Shown here piece by piece: positions 29,468 through 40,675 of a stretch of 64,000 nt of DNA. The notes under the pieces were generated by a model. The model saw nothing but the letters and a program-made list of their open reading frames with translations, was not told the origin of the DNA and did no database searches. Within the stretch, counting starts at the first letter, position 1. The number at the start of each line of letters is the position of its first letter. Made by a program: the position numbers and the translations under genes. Source of the stretch: Takakia lepidozioides (taxonomy: Eukaryota; Streptophyta; Takakiopsida; Takakiales; Takakiaceae); contig CM060732.1 in NCBI GenBank assembly GCA_030704615.1, positions 4,094,001 to 4,158,000 on the forward strand, in the 5' to 3' direction.

Positions 29468-32400
29468 ATGCGTAGGCGTAGAATAGATGACCGTCTATGG
29501 CGAATGGAAGAAGCTTATGCCACAAGGAATGGGCATACAAAAATGCTATGCAACTGCGATGAGTGTCATGGAGGAAAAGTACTGTTGTTGGAAACAGTGA
29601 GGAATCATTACATGATACACGGGAGGGATCCTCTTCTCCAACGCTGTTCTCTTCCGGTAAGATCGTCACTTTCCCTTCAGCACTTTAGTTTGAATTTTGA
29701 ATGCAACGATCCTCTTCTCCACATGTCGACATTTCGTTGGGTGATTGTAGTCAAGAAGTCATAAGATACAGACGTGACTATGACTACGCCACTTCCGTTA
29801 TCACTTTAATTAATGCACATGTCGTGTTTTCATTGGTCATGTGTAGTCATGTAGTCATATATGACTAAGTAAGTGACTGCAACTATGACTTCAATGGTTA
29901 CAAATGTCGTGTTTTGATTGGGTGTATATTCATAAGATACATACGTAAATATGACTGCATCACTGCAACGTCACCGTGCCTCCTATGTCATAATATGAAC
30001 AAGTGTCACATCGTTGTTGGTCCACTCACAAGATGACTATTGGGATGCAGGGATGTGAATATTCAGATGATGAAGACGAAGGCCCTGCGGCACAGCGGGA
30101 GCCCAATGTCACAGAGAACGCAGATGAGAGTGGTGGATTGGAGGTAAAATGCAGCGTGCATTGCAGGAAGCGTTTCTCTTTGCAGATGCAAACAGAGAGG
30201 ACCCCATTCATGGTGGAACCGATCACACATTTGCCGATCATGACGATGATCTCGACGATTCCGGAGACAATGAATTTGATGAGAATGCTCACCTGCACGT
30301 TGATCCCGAGTATGATAAACTCTTCCGACAGTCGCAATGTCCACTTTTTGAAGGGTGCTCCATCAGCCGGCTGCAAGCAACTTTGACGTTGTTGAACGCA
30401 TGCACTACCCACAAGTGCACCAATGCATTTGTGGATGAGCTTCTGGGATTGTTGCGTAAGAGTTTTTTGCCTAAAGAGAATTCATTGCCGAAAACTCACT
30501 ATGAAGCAAAAACCATGATTGCCAAGATGGGATTGCAGTACACGATGATTCATGCCTGTGAGCGTGGTTGTGTACTCTTCCGTGGGGAGTATGAGAATGT
30601 AGACATTTGCCCAGTGTGCCGCAGTTCCCGTTACATTCCAGGTCGTGGAAGTGTGCCCAAGAAAGTATTGCGACACTTCCCTGTCATTCCAAGGTTGAAA
30701 CGTATGTACCGATGTAAATCGATCGCTAACCTCATGACATGGCACGACAGACATAAGAGCCAGGATGGGTTGGTTCGACATCCAGCTGATAGCAAAGCAT
30801 GGAGACACATTGACACCACATTTGCGGATTTTGCTGCAGAGCCACGATCTCTGCGATTTGGATTGGCCTTAGACGGTGTAAATCCCTACGGAGCTCAATC
30901 CACAAGTTGGAGCACATGGCCCGTTCTCTTGGTCAATTACAATCTGCCTCCGTGGTTAATGACCAAAAAGTTCTTTGTCATGTTAGCGCTACTGATTCCT
31001 GGTAAGGAGTCTGTTACCTCGGACAACGTAGATGTTTACCTGATGCCCCTAGTGGAAGAGCTACTGGAACTATGGAGAGGGATTGCAGCTCATGATGTTT
31101 CCCGTCCTCGTGGTCAACGCGAATTCACACTGAGGGCAGTGTTGATGTGGTCAATCCATGACTACCCTGCATATGGCTTGCTCTCAGGTCAAGTGACGAA
31201 AGGTTATGCTGGTTGTCCAGCTTGTGGACCCGGGGTGACTTCACAGCAGTTACACACATGTGGAAAAATTGTTTTCCTAGGCCACCGAAGATTTTTGGCC
31301 CGCAATCATCCATATAGAAGGTCAAGAATGTTCAATGGCGCTACTGAGCATGGAACTCCTCCAAAAACGCAGACTGGAACACAAATCAAGGACCTTGCAA
31401 CAGCTCGCACTGCATGGGTGGAAAACGGAGGGACGCCAGATAGCAGGACAGACCCACAAAAACTCATGGAGTTAAGCGATTGTCAATTTTATATGTCTTA
31501 CCTTATTGGGAGGTAATTCCTTCATGGCCTTTAAATTGGCTGTGTACATTTTTGCGTTTTCTGTTTAAATTGTGATGAGTAAATGCTCAATTGCTTATGT
31601 GTTCATTTTGTAGGGTCTCCTCATCCGCCACACGTTTGACGCAATGCATTGCGAGAAGAACTTGGCTGAAAATATTATTAAAACTATCTTTGGTGAGAAA
31701 GACACATTGAAAGTTCGCCGTGATTTGGAGCTACTTGGGATGCGCCCGGAATTGTGGCTACAACGTGATCCTGACAGAGCAGATACGTTAATTATGCCTC
31801 CTGCCCCTTATGTCCTCACTGAGGCTGAGTTACAAGTCTTTCTGGAGATTGTGCAGAACTTGAAAGTGCCAACAGGCTACGCATCAGCTTTCAAAAAGCA
31901 TGTGGTGAAGAAGAAGTTGTCTGGCATGAAATCACATGACTATCATGTGCTCATGCAGCAAATTATACCGCTTGCTATCCGTGGGCTCATGCCAAGTGGT
32001 CCTCGAAGGGCCATTTTGCGAGTATGTCGTGTATTTAAGAAGTTGTGTGCAAAAGTGGTGAATCCCTGTAGAGTATGAGGAATTGAGAACTGAAGCAGTT
32101 CTCACTCTGTGTCTTATAGAGAAGGAGTTCCCACCATCATTTTTTGATGTGATGACACATCTGGTTGTTCACCTAGTGGATGAGTTGTACTTATGCGGGC
32201 CCGTAGCATCTCGTTGGATGTACCCCATGGAGCGGGCAATGAAAGATATGAAGGGCTACGTAAGAAACATGGCAAGGCCCGAGGGGAGCATGGCAGAAGG
32301 ATACCAATTTGAAGAAGCATTGGGTTTTTGCACAGAGTATATGGCAGGATTTGATGGAAGTGTACGAAGGGTGTGGGATGCAGATGAGGCAGAATCTGTG

Positions 32401-33594
32401 GAACGTGAAGTTGTGGAAGGAAGTTCTAAAGCCCGAAAATTGAATGTCTTGTGTGATATTGTACATGAGTACATCATTCAGAACCATCCTCGTCTATCAG
32501 TCATGTTGGGGTAAGAAATCTACTTCATTGACATTCAAATTTCCAAGTTTTGGTCATTTATCATTAGTTGGCATATGGCGTCTTTTCAAATCTCCCACGC
32601 CACCTCTGTCAATCTCCTGGCTGACCCTCGGATTGTGACAGGATATATGAAGCAGAGTCCACATGGATAGAAGCCAGACGACGCTTGTTTCGTGAGGAGC
32701 AAGGGCTGGAAGGCATGAGCAATCCCACGGCAATTCAGTACCCTCCTGATTTGCATCCTTGTCCTCCATTTGCTGTTTGGCTCCCTCAAGGTGTACGGGA
32801 TCATCTCTCAATTCAATCAGATGGGCTTGATCCTACAACACGTGAGGAATTACTGGATCTTTCAAGGCCTCCATCATTTACTGCCCTGTCATTCAAGAGT
32901 ATGACAGCGTATGGTAACCATTACAGGGTTACATCCCCCGACATGAACACAACAAGTATGGTGTCTTTTGATTGTGGAGTCTCATCTGTTTTCCAGCACC
33001 AGCCCATTACCAACAATTCAGGCAATGACATGGAGGAACCTACAAGATATGTGGGTCTTATAAGGGAGATTTTGCAAATTGACTATGGCCAAACACAGTC
33101 TATAGTGTTTTTGTGTTCATGGGTATGGGCGAGTCGCGTGGGTCGTCAACCTATGTCAATGAAGCAGGATGATGCTGGCTTCACACTTGTCAATTTTAAC
33201 CGTATGCTTCCACCTTCTGAGCAACCTTTTGTGTTTCCTGGCCAGGTTGATCAAGTGTTTTTTTCTGATTGTGTGAAGGAGCCGGGGTGGAAAGTCGTCT
33301 GGAGAAGAGCCCCGAGCACGTAGAGTGGTCTGCGACATATCAATTGATAATGATGATGTGGCGGAAGTGGAAGGATTGTTAGCCCCACAAAGACTAGAGG
33401 AGACTCTGGTTATTGATGGCCCAACATGCAGCCGAGCGGTACCGGTTACTCCAGAGCAGGTGGCCTCCTTGTACCTCCGGGCACCCCGTATACGTGGTGA
33501 TGATGTTCAGCCAACCCTTGGACAAGATCAAGTCTGTGATGAAGACAGTGATACATGTAGTGACCCAGACATAGATGAGGATGATGAAGATTAG
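29468..33594 (+). pseudogene. tnp2: CACTA transposase, tnp2 family, with frameshifts
   Basis: Catalytic transposase of the CACTA element. Order: N-terminal CNCDECHGG (29468-29656), acidic spacer (30051-30143), Tnp2 core (30167-31512: C-x2-C CPVCRSSRY, TWHDRHKSQDGLVRHPADS, LRFGLALDGVNPYG, STWPVLLVNYNLPPWL, DNVDVYLMPLVEEL, the IHDYPAYGLLSGQ segment, CPACG), then RHTFDAMHCEKNL (31615 on), a DUF4218-like part (32083-32514, FFDVMTHLVVHLVDEL) and DUF4216 (32641-33323, MTAYGNHYRV, GWKVVW), with an acidic tail to 33594. Introns lie at 29657, 31513 and about 32514. Frame changes occur near 30144-30166, in 31380-31480, near 32065 and near 33300, so this copy is probably inactive unless these are assembly errors. 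Confidence 0.9.
29740..29990. promoter_or_regulatory. internal cluster of CACTA subterminal-type motifs
   Basis: Within tnp2 intron 1 there are repeated tagtcat/atgacta words (for example tgtagtcatgtagtcata and actatgactacg) like those at both element ends. It may be a TnpA-responsive control region or a relic of a nested element. Confidence 0.45.
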
Positions 33595-33819
33595 ATATGC
33601 GCGATTTGTGCACTCCAGTTATAGACCATGCATGATAGTTTAAGGTGGTAACACTCCCTTCGCATCCCATTAAGATATCATGCTTGGACACTGGATTTTA
33701 TGATCAATTATGGAGTGCTTTCCTTTCAGCACCCTTTATTCATTTGTTGTTGCAATTGGCTTTGGACCAACCCGTGCTGGTACCATTGCCATGGGTTCTG
33801 CCTGCAATGTTTTCTTGCC

Positions 33820-34925
33820 ATGGATTCGGCACACGCCACGAAAGGCCATCCAGACCATCCTCTGGAAATGCTCCAATGTTGTTTCAAACATCTCCACATT
33901 GCAATGGATACAACACTGACATTAGATGAGTGAAAGTGAGACTAGACCTCCAGCTAGCCGGCTTTCCCACATCAAATTGAAGGGGATCTGTAGATTATAG
34001 ATAACGGCTGTTGCCTTCTCAATGTCTTTTCCAATCACCTCTGCAATGAACTGGGGTATAAGATCCTTCAAATCACAAGTTTGAGCATCACGCACAAGCC
34101 ACTTACGGGGATAGAGTTTCCAATGCGAACCATTGGTCTTTTATTGATAGCATTGTTGTAAAATACATGGACCAACATGGTCAATTTCGGGAATGACATA
34201 TAGTACGCTTTCATGTACTATGTAAGCATGCAACTATGTACCTGTGATGTGGCTTGTTCGCCACTTAACCTGTTTGCCCATTCAGCCAGCTCCACATTGT
34301 CATGGATTTTGCATGCTGGATTGTGAGGCCATCCACACCGTCCTCTGGAAATGCTATCATGGGGTTTCAGCTATGTCCACATTTCCCTGGATTATGCCTG
34401 CACGAAGCAAGGCCAACTGCATTCAGCACCCTCCACTTTATTATAGTATTGCAGCAACATTCAAAGCACTTCAATTTGTATCCATCGAAAACATCTAGGC
34501 TGGAAAAAGACATTGTTGCAGCAGAACTTAGGAAAGTACTTCTCCCCTTCCACTACACACGTGAAATGAAAGAAGCCAACCAACAGCATACCAGCCAAGA
34601 AAATATGAAACCAGCCAAGAAAAGAGCCAATATATGCAGTGAAGGTCGACACTAAATGAAACTTATCCAACACTTACATTAGAGGAGGGAAGCTAAGTCT
34701 TACCTCCATAAGCTTGCCCACATCAAATTTGGGAGCTTTCAGAATTTTTCCTTTCCGGTTGAATGAACTTGACTACAAGATCCTTCAAATCACAAGTTTG
34801 AGCTTCACACACAATGAACTTGCAGGGATTGAGCTTCCAATGCGAACCAGGAATCTTATATTGATAGCATTGTTGTAAAACACATGGACCAACAATGACA
34901 GTCTCTGGAATGACATATAGTACAG
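33820..34925. repeat. direct repeats downstream of tnp2
   Basis: Two pairs of diverged repeats. One, near 33840-33900 and 34325-34385, shares ccatcc-accatcctctggaaatgct. The other, near 34055-34215 and 34770-34925, shares gatccttcaaatcacaag, ccaatgcgaacca and aatgacatatagtac. No coding role was recognised. Confidence 0.65.
34500..34750 (-). repeat. inverted copy pair, inner copy
   Basis: Reverse complement of 37800-38110: it shares acttatccaacact, ttagaggagggaagc, ctccataagcttgcccacatc and gggagctttcag. One copy is inside the CACTA element and one outside, so they reflect two related elements rather than one duplication spanning the insertion. Confidence 0.7.
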
Positions 34926-35150
34926 TAATGACATATAGTACAGCATGCCGCTTCCAGTTGACCATCTACCCATGTAGGTTTCTTGTACCTATCCTTCCAC
35001 AGGGAATCATAGGTAATGTGGAGCTTGAAATCCAGCCCTCTTGGATGAATCTGGACCCACACTCTATCTCTGCTCCTTCAGCTATCCATGCCTCTGACAG
35101 CCTACAATTCTACCAGCAAACACCCCAACTATACTGGTGTGGAGTTCTTC
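34856..35150 (-). repeat. fragment shared with 56990-57125
   Basis: The minus frame RVWVQIHPRGLDFKLH resembles RVWVKIHPRGPDFMKH at 57050 (plus). Both are short, broken pieces of one unknown source, possibly OSB-like. Confidence 0.4.
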
Positions 35151-35929
35151 CCCAAAACACACCAACCCTACTTATCACAATCTGAAATGCATCTGCTTCT
35201 CTGTGTAGTCCAATAGGCATTCGCCTTTTTGTCTCCATTGTCCCACCATTGGGGTCGGAAAGTGTTCACCCCAAAGCTTCTCCTCACCTCTATTATATGT
35301 TTTTGGATACTTCCCTGCTGCCACACTGGCAGTAACTTGCCAAAGTCACTCCAAACCACCACAGATCTACCCAACGACCTAACTTACATAATTCAATATG
35401 CATCTTGCGGCCGAGTCTGATGAGAGGGCAACACAGGCTGAAATAGGTTGAAGAAGAAGGTGCCCTACCACATTGTCCTTGACCTGTCCTGACCCATGGA
35501 GGATTTGACCGATGACCTCTTGTGTGTGCTGCTTGTGTCTGCAGTCAGGTAATGTCGGATTGGTCTGTCAGATCGAACCACTACGGCGTAGATGAGTAGT
35601 CAGAGATTGAAACACGCTTGCTAAGACCAAGCTGACTCTCCCAAGAACGGCGAGCTCGCTTCTCCTCGTCTCCTCTCCTCCTCCTCTTCTCCTTCATGCA
35701 TCATTTGCTCAACGCCTCCATCCCACGCCCCTGCATATCCTGCTATCATCGTATTCCATCCCTCAGCTATGTGGTGTGGCGCAAGAGACAAAAAGACGCC
35801 AAGTCCCAGCCCTCCTTTCTGTTCACGATTACACTAATGGGCAACCTTATTAGCAAAAAATTTAACTTTTTTAAACCTAATGGGCAACCTTATTTGCATT
35901 ATATGTGCCTTAAAAATGACACGTGTAGT

Positions 35930-36231
35930 GATGTAGTCGTATAAATGGAGCTCTGAAACCATCTTCAGTCATGGAGTCATAAGATTCCATGAAACGTCGT
36001 CCACGTGTAGTCAAACATATCACACTAGTCATATAAACCATCCCTGTCATCATGGTCAACAATGTTTGACCAATGCTCCCTAACTTTCCGGAGTCATGTA
36101 GTGATATCCATTACTACAAAGTCATAAAACTAAAACTGTAATGCATTTCAGCGCTCTGTAGTCATGTACCTAGTGCAGTTTTTATGACTCCGGCAAAGCC
36201 GTAGTCCTAAAAACGCTCATCTCTTGTAGTG
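35930..36231. repeat. CACTA right subterminal region
   Basis: Repeated gtagtcatgta, gtcataaa and gactcc words mirror the left end and run into the right inverted repeat at 36214-36231. Confidence 0.75.
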
Positions 36232-36234
36232 AGT

Positions 36235-36472
36235 GTAGAGTTAAGTCATCCAATCGTTTGTTTGTCTGAGATACTGGCCTATCACTTGACTCATCCTCTC
36301 CTTCAAGTGGTTCCATTGGTGTCTCACCGATCTCCCCTAGGCCTTTCTCCACCTGTATCGCTGTCTCCACAACTTCATCAATGTTCTGAAATCTGGTCCC
36401 AAGTGATTCACTACACTGATGACATGAACTAATAGAGAACCAAGCAGCAACTAGCAAGGGCATGGAAATCAT
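36235..36472 (-). pseudogene. gypsy Gag, upstream part
   Basis: RFQNIDEVVETAIQVEKGL is typical of plant gypsy Gag before the zinc knuckle. It directly abuts the AGT duplication at 36232-36234, which places the CACTA insertion within gag. The frames on the two sides differ, so gag was damaged before or after insertion. Confidence 0.7.
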
Positions 36473-36775
36473 GAATGTGTAATATCCTGCCTACCAAAGA
36501 ATGCCAAAAACAACCATGTTCATGAAGACTCAATTTTACACCAGAATTGTGATTGAGTTAGCATACCGATGTGGCTGCACTACCTGTACACCCCACCCTA
36601 GGCCTTTGTCACTCCTGGCGCTACCTGCAATCTCTTGCAAACTTGGTGTAACGTCCAGTTTCCTTCTCCTGAGATTGCAACAAACTTCCCGGTGTTAGGG
36701 TACTGGCATAGCACACTGCCAACAGTAAAGAATTATCTAGAGTAGTTGCAAAACAATGTAGAAACTGCTTATGTC

Positions 36776-37486
36776 TTAAGAAAAATATATACAACACCGC
36801 TGATCCCACTGCGACCCGATCGAGATGTATTCACATCCCCGCGCCTTAACACCATTCGCCTGGAACTTCCTAAAATCTGATGAACCCCAACTAACAACTA
36901 GTTGTGCCCATGTCTTGTCTGGAACATGATGGAGTGTGGGCAGCCCCACACTATAGTAATTTTTAAACAGTTTGTTTTGTTGGTACTTGAGCTGCCCACG
37001 GTTCTTGTAAGCATACAAGGACCAGTCCAACCAACGTTGACACTGACCTCGTAGTGTTATCAACCATTGGTTCTTTCATGGCCCTTCAGGGTTTCCAGCT
37101 TCAACACAAGCAATGTAAAATTTCCTCCTCCCTATCACCACATTCTGAGCAGCCTGGTCCCCCAGCTCTCTTGCAACTGCCCTTCTTTCCCTCCTTGCTG
37201 CTGTACTCCATCATAGTGGGATGCTGAAGGTTGTTGGCCACCAAAACTGAACCTGCCCCTGCTGGTGTGGTCTTGCAGGACTAGTAGGATAGAAGGAGGA
37301 AGTAGGTTGGGTGTACATAGGCCAGGGAGGATACATACTATGAGGATGCACTCCATAATGGGGGTAAATGGAATACCCTGCACCTTGACTAGGATCATGC
37401 ATTGGAGCGCCTGCAGGTGGAACCACTACAACACCCCATGGGATTTCCAACCATTGATGTTTCACTATCATTTTCACTATTGACAC
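36776..37486 (-). pseudogene. second CACTA remnant: tnpA-like ORF1 pieces
   Basis: Two minus frames parallel the ORF1 of the main element: a Pro/Tyr-rich part (37486-37211, YPPWPMYTQPTSSFYPTSPA) and a Transposase_24-like part (37063-36776, VPDKTWAQLVVSWGSSDF, equivalent to VSDEVWNKLVSYW). They are separated by a frame change. No CACTA end belonging to this copy was found. Confidence 0.6.
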
Positions 37487-37799
37487 ATTTCACTATTAGT
37501 TTCACTACATAGTCAAGAATTGCTGCTAAGACAGTAACCTCAATATGTAATAGTTAAAAATTTCACAACTATAGTGAAGTTTTTTACTGTGTGGTAACTA
37601 GTACTGACACATTCATCTAGCGAATGACATGTGTAATTGACAACAATATGATTTAAATTATATATTATTTTCAAAAAATACCAGTGCAAGTGTTGACTGT
37701 AGTTTGACTAGAATGGCACGAAACCAGTGAAATGGTTGTAGCTTGGTAAACATCAGTAAACATATACAGAACACCTTCATCCACAAAGTAAATAGTGTG

Positions 37800-38110
37800 A
37801 AAGCTCCCAGAGTTGATGTGGGCAAGCTTATGGAGGTAGAACTCGCTTCCCTCCTCTAATTTAAGTGCTGGATAAGTTTCAGTTTAGTGTCGACGTTCAC
37901 TGCATACATTGGCTGTTTTCTTGGCTGGTATCTTGTTGCTTGGCTGCTTTCATGGGGATCACATACAGTGAGGAGGTGGGAGCAAAGATAGAGCGACATG
38001 TTGGTGAGTTGGAAGAGCTTGAAGGGGAGCCTGTTGAGGTATCAGGGGCTTACATTTCCTATGTGTAGTGGAAGGGGAGGAGTACGAACGTAAGTTCTGC
38101 TGCAACAATT
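37800..38110 (+). repeat. inverted copy pair, outer copy
   Basis: See the inner copy at 34500-34750. The plus frame here is broken by stops. Confidence 0.65.
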
Positions 38111-38700
38111 TTTGTTTTCCAGCCTACATGTTCTTGCTGGATATTAATTGAAGTGCTTACAAATCCGAAACTGCTGGTCTGACATGTCTGGTGAATCTTA
38201 GTGAAATGGACTGCCAACAATTAACAAATATTTTAAAAAATGGTTTTAATGTACTGGTTTTGAAAACTACACCTTGGACAGGTCTTCTATGACGCTTAAT
38301 GCACATTTTGTGATCACATTGTCCAATCCAGACCTACATCTACATAGAACTCATTACTTCTGACATATAATTGGACACTTAACTACATTGGCAATTTGTG
38401 AAAACAATAGTCTGTAGGATTCATGCGGAGACCTTAATTAAGCTTTATTCAGTAGAAGCTAGCGCTGTTTGCAAAATCATGTGTACAATTTGTTGTATAG
38501 GCTGGTCCGTAAACAGGGCTGCAATAATTCATTGAAAACATTCTCTTCATACAGATGTGAAGATTTAAAACAAATACTCCACAACCAACCATGGAATATA
38601 TGCAGGTCTCGACAAGTAATTGTGCAGCAAGTGTAAGGCCCACTCTACAGCAACGAAACCTTCAACACCTCGCAAACCTGCACTACTTGCATATGGATTT

Positions 38701-39575
38701 CTAATGCTCGTCATCACTTGATGAATGGCTTAATTCAGTTGAAGACTCTGCGGCGGATTCTTCCCCATCCTCTTCTTGTAATGATGGAGCCCTAATAACT
38801 GCCTGAATGGGTGCAAGTTGAAGTTCTGGTCCAGATTCAGGGGCCTCATCATCTCCTTCGAACTCTCCAATGGAAACATTTCCCACATTGCCAATCCCTC
38901 TCCGCGACCTCGGGTCCTTGTGCAAAACAACCTTCCAACCAGCATTCTCTGTATCATCATAAAAAAAAATACTTGCTCTACTTGTGATGGATAAATGAAT
39001 GGCTGATCATTTTCAGGAAGGGTACGAGCAAAGTTTACCAGAGTGAAACCATACTTATCTTGTTTCATGGTGGCATTCCGACCCACCATGTTTGCCTTCA
39101 CCCAAGTGCACCTGAAAAGGACAGGCCGTAATGTGCCATAGTCCATTTCGAAGATCTCTTTGATCACTCCCACATATTGAAGTGAAGCCCTAACTAGATT
39201 AGAGTCTGCAATAGAACTTCTACTGTCTTGCTCAAATGTAGAGCATACCCCACTGTCAAACGTGATGTGCTGTCGTCCATCGACATGTTGCACCCTGTAG
39301 TGATTGCCATAGGCCATCATAGATGGGTAGGACTTGACATGCAAGGACGGAGATACACTGAAGCGAAGCACGTCTGAATCAATGTTCTCACCGTTCTCAA
39401 GAGCCCTCGCTACAGCGACCTCGAACCACTCCTCAAATTTTGGTGGTAGTTGTAGCTCCTCAGGATATGAAACATGCCGATGTCTACCACGACGATGACC
39501 TCTTCCCCGTTCTCGTAGAAATAGCTCCCTCTCTCCAATTATTCGTGCTTTTTCTGTCTCATACTCTCTGTTACA
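38701..39575 (-). pseudogene. second CACTA remnant: tnp2 C-terminal part (DUF4216 and acidic tail)
   Basis: The minus frame has SMMAYGNHYRVQH, GVCSTFEQ, SLQYVGVIKEIFEMDYG, KQDKYGFTLVNFARTLP and the E/D-rich tail, aligning by eye with 32900-33590 of the main element. A frameshift near 38940 separates DUF4216 from the tail, where a run of A interrupts the frame. It is on the opposite strand to the main tnp2 and is a separate, older copy. Confidence 0.8.
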
Positions 39576-39619
39576 ATATTATGAATGAATCATTTAGCAT
39601 TCTACATGCATGGAGCTGC

Positions 39620-39845
39620 TGCTACTCTCTCCCATTCCTCCCCTTCTTATTGTATCCCTCCTATGCACCTATCCGGAAAGTTGTTCAAACTGGTAGGGGC
39701 AAAAGCGCTAGGTCTCACTAAATTTTTCCACTGCAGAGGAATCACCTCTGAGGTTAAGAAAACCATGCTTTGTCGCGTTAATAGACCTGCTTTGGAGTAC
39801 GGATATGCAATATGGGTTGATAACTCCAACCAGGCTAAGTCTATG
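39620..39845 (+). pseudogene. LINE reverse transcriptase fragment
   Basis: GLTKFFHCRGITSEVKKTML and RVNRPALEYGYAIWVDNSNQ resemble the RT thumb-side segment before R-P-x-L-E-Y-x-x-x-x-W in non-LTR elements. Related pieces are at 8975-9060 and 56430-56530. It runs directly into PPR sequence (AKSMAEQDVASWSAML) without a break in frame. Confidence 0.65.
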
Positions 39846-40675
39846 GCTGAACAAGATGTGGCGTCGTGGAGTGCGATGCTTTGAGGGTATGCACAACAGG
39901 GACGTGGGATGTAGGCTTTGGAGACCTATGGGCAAATGATGGGGGAAGGGGTGAAGCCCGGCCACATCATCTTTGTGTGCATTTGCAATGCTTCTACTGC
40001 AAGCCTGGCAGCCCTGGAGAAGGGCAAAGAGGTGCATGGGAATATCATCAAAGCTGGAATTGTACCAAATGTAATTTTGAATACTGCCCTGGCAGCTCTA
40101 GAAATGGGGAAAGAGGTCCGTAGCAACATCTTCAGAGCTGGAATTGTACCAGATGTCATTCTGAACAAGACCGTGGTGGACATGTTTGCAAAATGCATCG
40201 AGGATGCAAAGGGAGTGTTCAACACTATGGCTGAACGAGATATAGTGTCGTGGAGTGCGATGCTTGCAGGGTATGCACAGCAGGGACGAGACCTATGGGC
40301 AAATGATGGGGGAAGGGGTGAAGCTCGGCCTGCACATCATCTTTGTGTGCATTTGCAATGCTTGTGCAAGCCTGGCAGCCCTGGAGAAGGGCAAAGAGGT
40401 GCATGGGAATATCATCAAAGCTGGAATTGTACCAAATGTCATTTTGAACACTGCCCTGGCAGCTCTAGAAAAGGAGAAACAGGTCCATGGCGACATCTTC
40501 AGAGCTGGAATTGTACCGGATGTCATTCTGAACAAGACCCTGGTGGACATGTTTGCAAAATGTGGGTGCATTGAGGATGCAAAAGGAGTGTTCAACACTA
40601 TGGCTGAACAAGATGTGGTGTCGAGGAGTGCGATGCTTGCAGGGTATGCACAGCAGGGACGTGGGATGGAGTCAA
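39846..40675 (+). pseudogene. tandem chimeric PPR units
   Basis: Two tandem units of about 367 bp carry PLS-type PPR motifs: MMGEGVKPG..IIFVCICNA, SLAALEKGKEVHGNIIKAGI, LVDMFAKCGCIEDAKGVFNTMAEQD and SWSAMLAGYAQQG. Inside each unit ILNTALAALEKGKEVHG joins two half-motifs, so unequal recombination between motifs has deleted about one repeat. Frames shift between units. PPR proteins bind organellar RNA, but these copies cannot make a full solenoid. The second unit is fused in frame to an NMD3 fragment at about 40668. Confidence 0.8.

Larger units (their letters stand above)
23564..36231. mobile_element. CACTA (En/Spm) transposon, both ends present
   Basis: The left end CACTACAACAGATGAGCG and right end CGCTCATCTCTTGTAGTG are 18-bp inverted repeats with one mismatch. 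AGT at 23561-23563 and 36232-36234 is the 3-bp duplication typical of CACTA elements. Length is 12,668 bp. It carries a minus-strand tnpA-like gene (29331 to about 24739) and a plus-strand tnp2 gene (29468-33594), which diverge from a gap of 136 bp. tnp2 has several frameshifts, so the copy is probably not autonomous, although the ends could still be mobilised. Confidence 0.95.
19412..36472 (-). mobile_element. decayed Ty3/gypsy retrotransposon, split by two insertions
   Basis: Minus-strand gag-pol pieces in order are: gag at 36472-36235, zinc knuckles at 23560-23108, protease at 23115-22627, protease-RT linker at 22551-22206, pre-RT at 20453-19933 and reverse transcriptase at 19806-19414. 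The CACTA element (23564-36231) and LINE copy B (20469-22190) sit between the pieces. The end beyond the RT palm (RNase H, integrase) and both LTRs were not found. Frame changes and a changed protease motif show that it is dead. Confidence 0.85.

Noticed and set aside
30144-30166. A 23-bp intron in tnp2
   Set aside because: Splice-like ends are present but 23 bp is too short for plant splicing; a frameshift is the simpler reading.
30149-31516. Start of the transposase at the ATG at 30149
   Set aside because: The conserved N-terminal CDECHGG exon lies upstream at 29468, so this ATG is internal.
37424-37440. cactacaacacc as a CACTA end
   Set aside because: It lies inside the Pro-rich ORF1 frame of the second CACTA remnant and has no subterminal motifs beside it.
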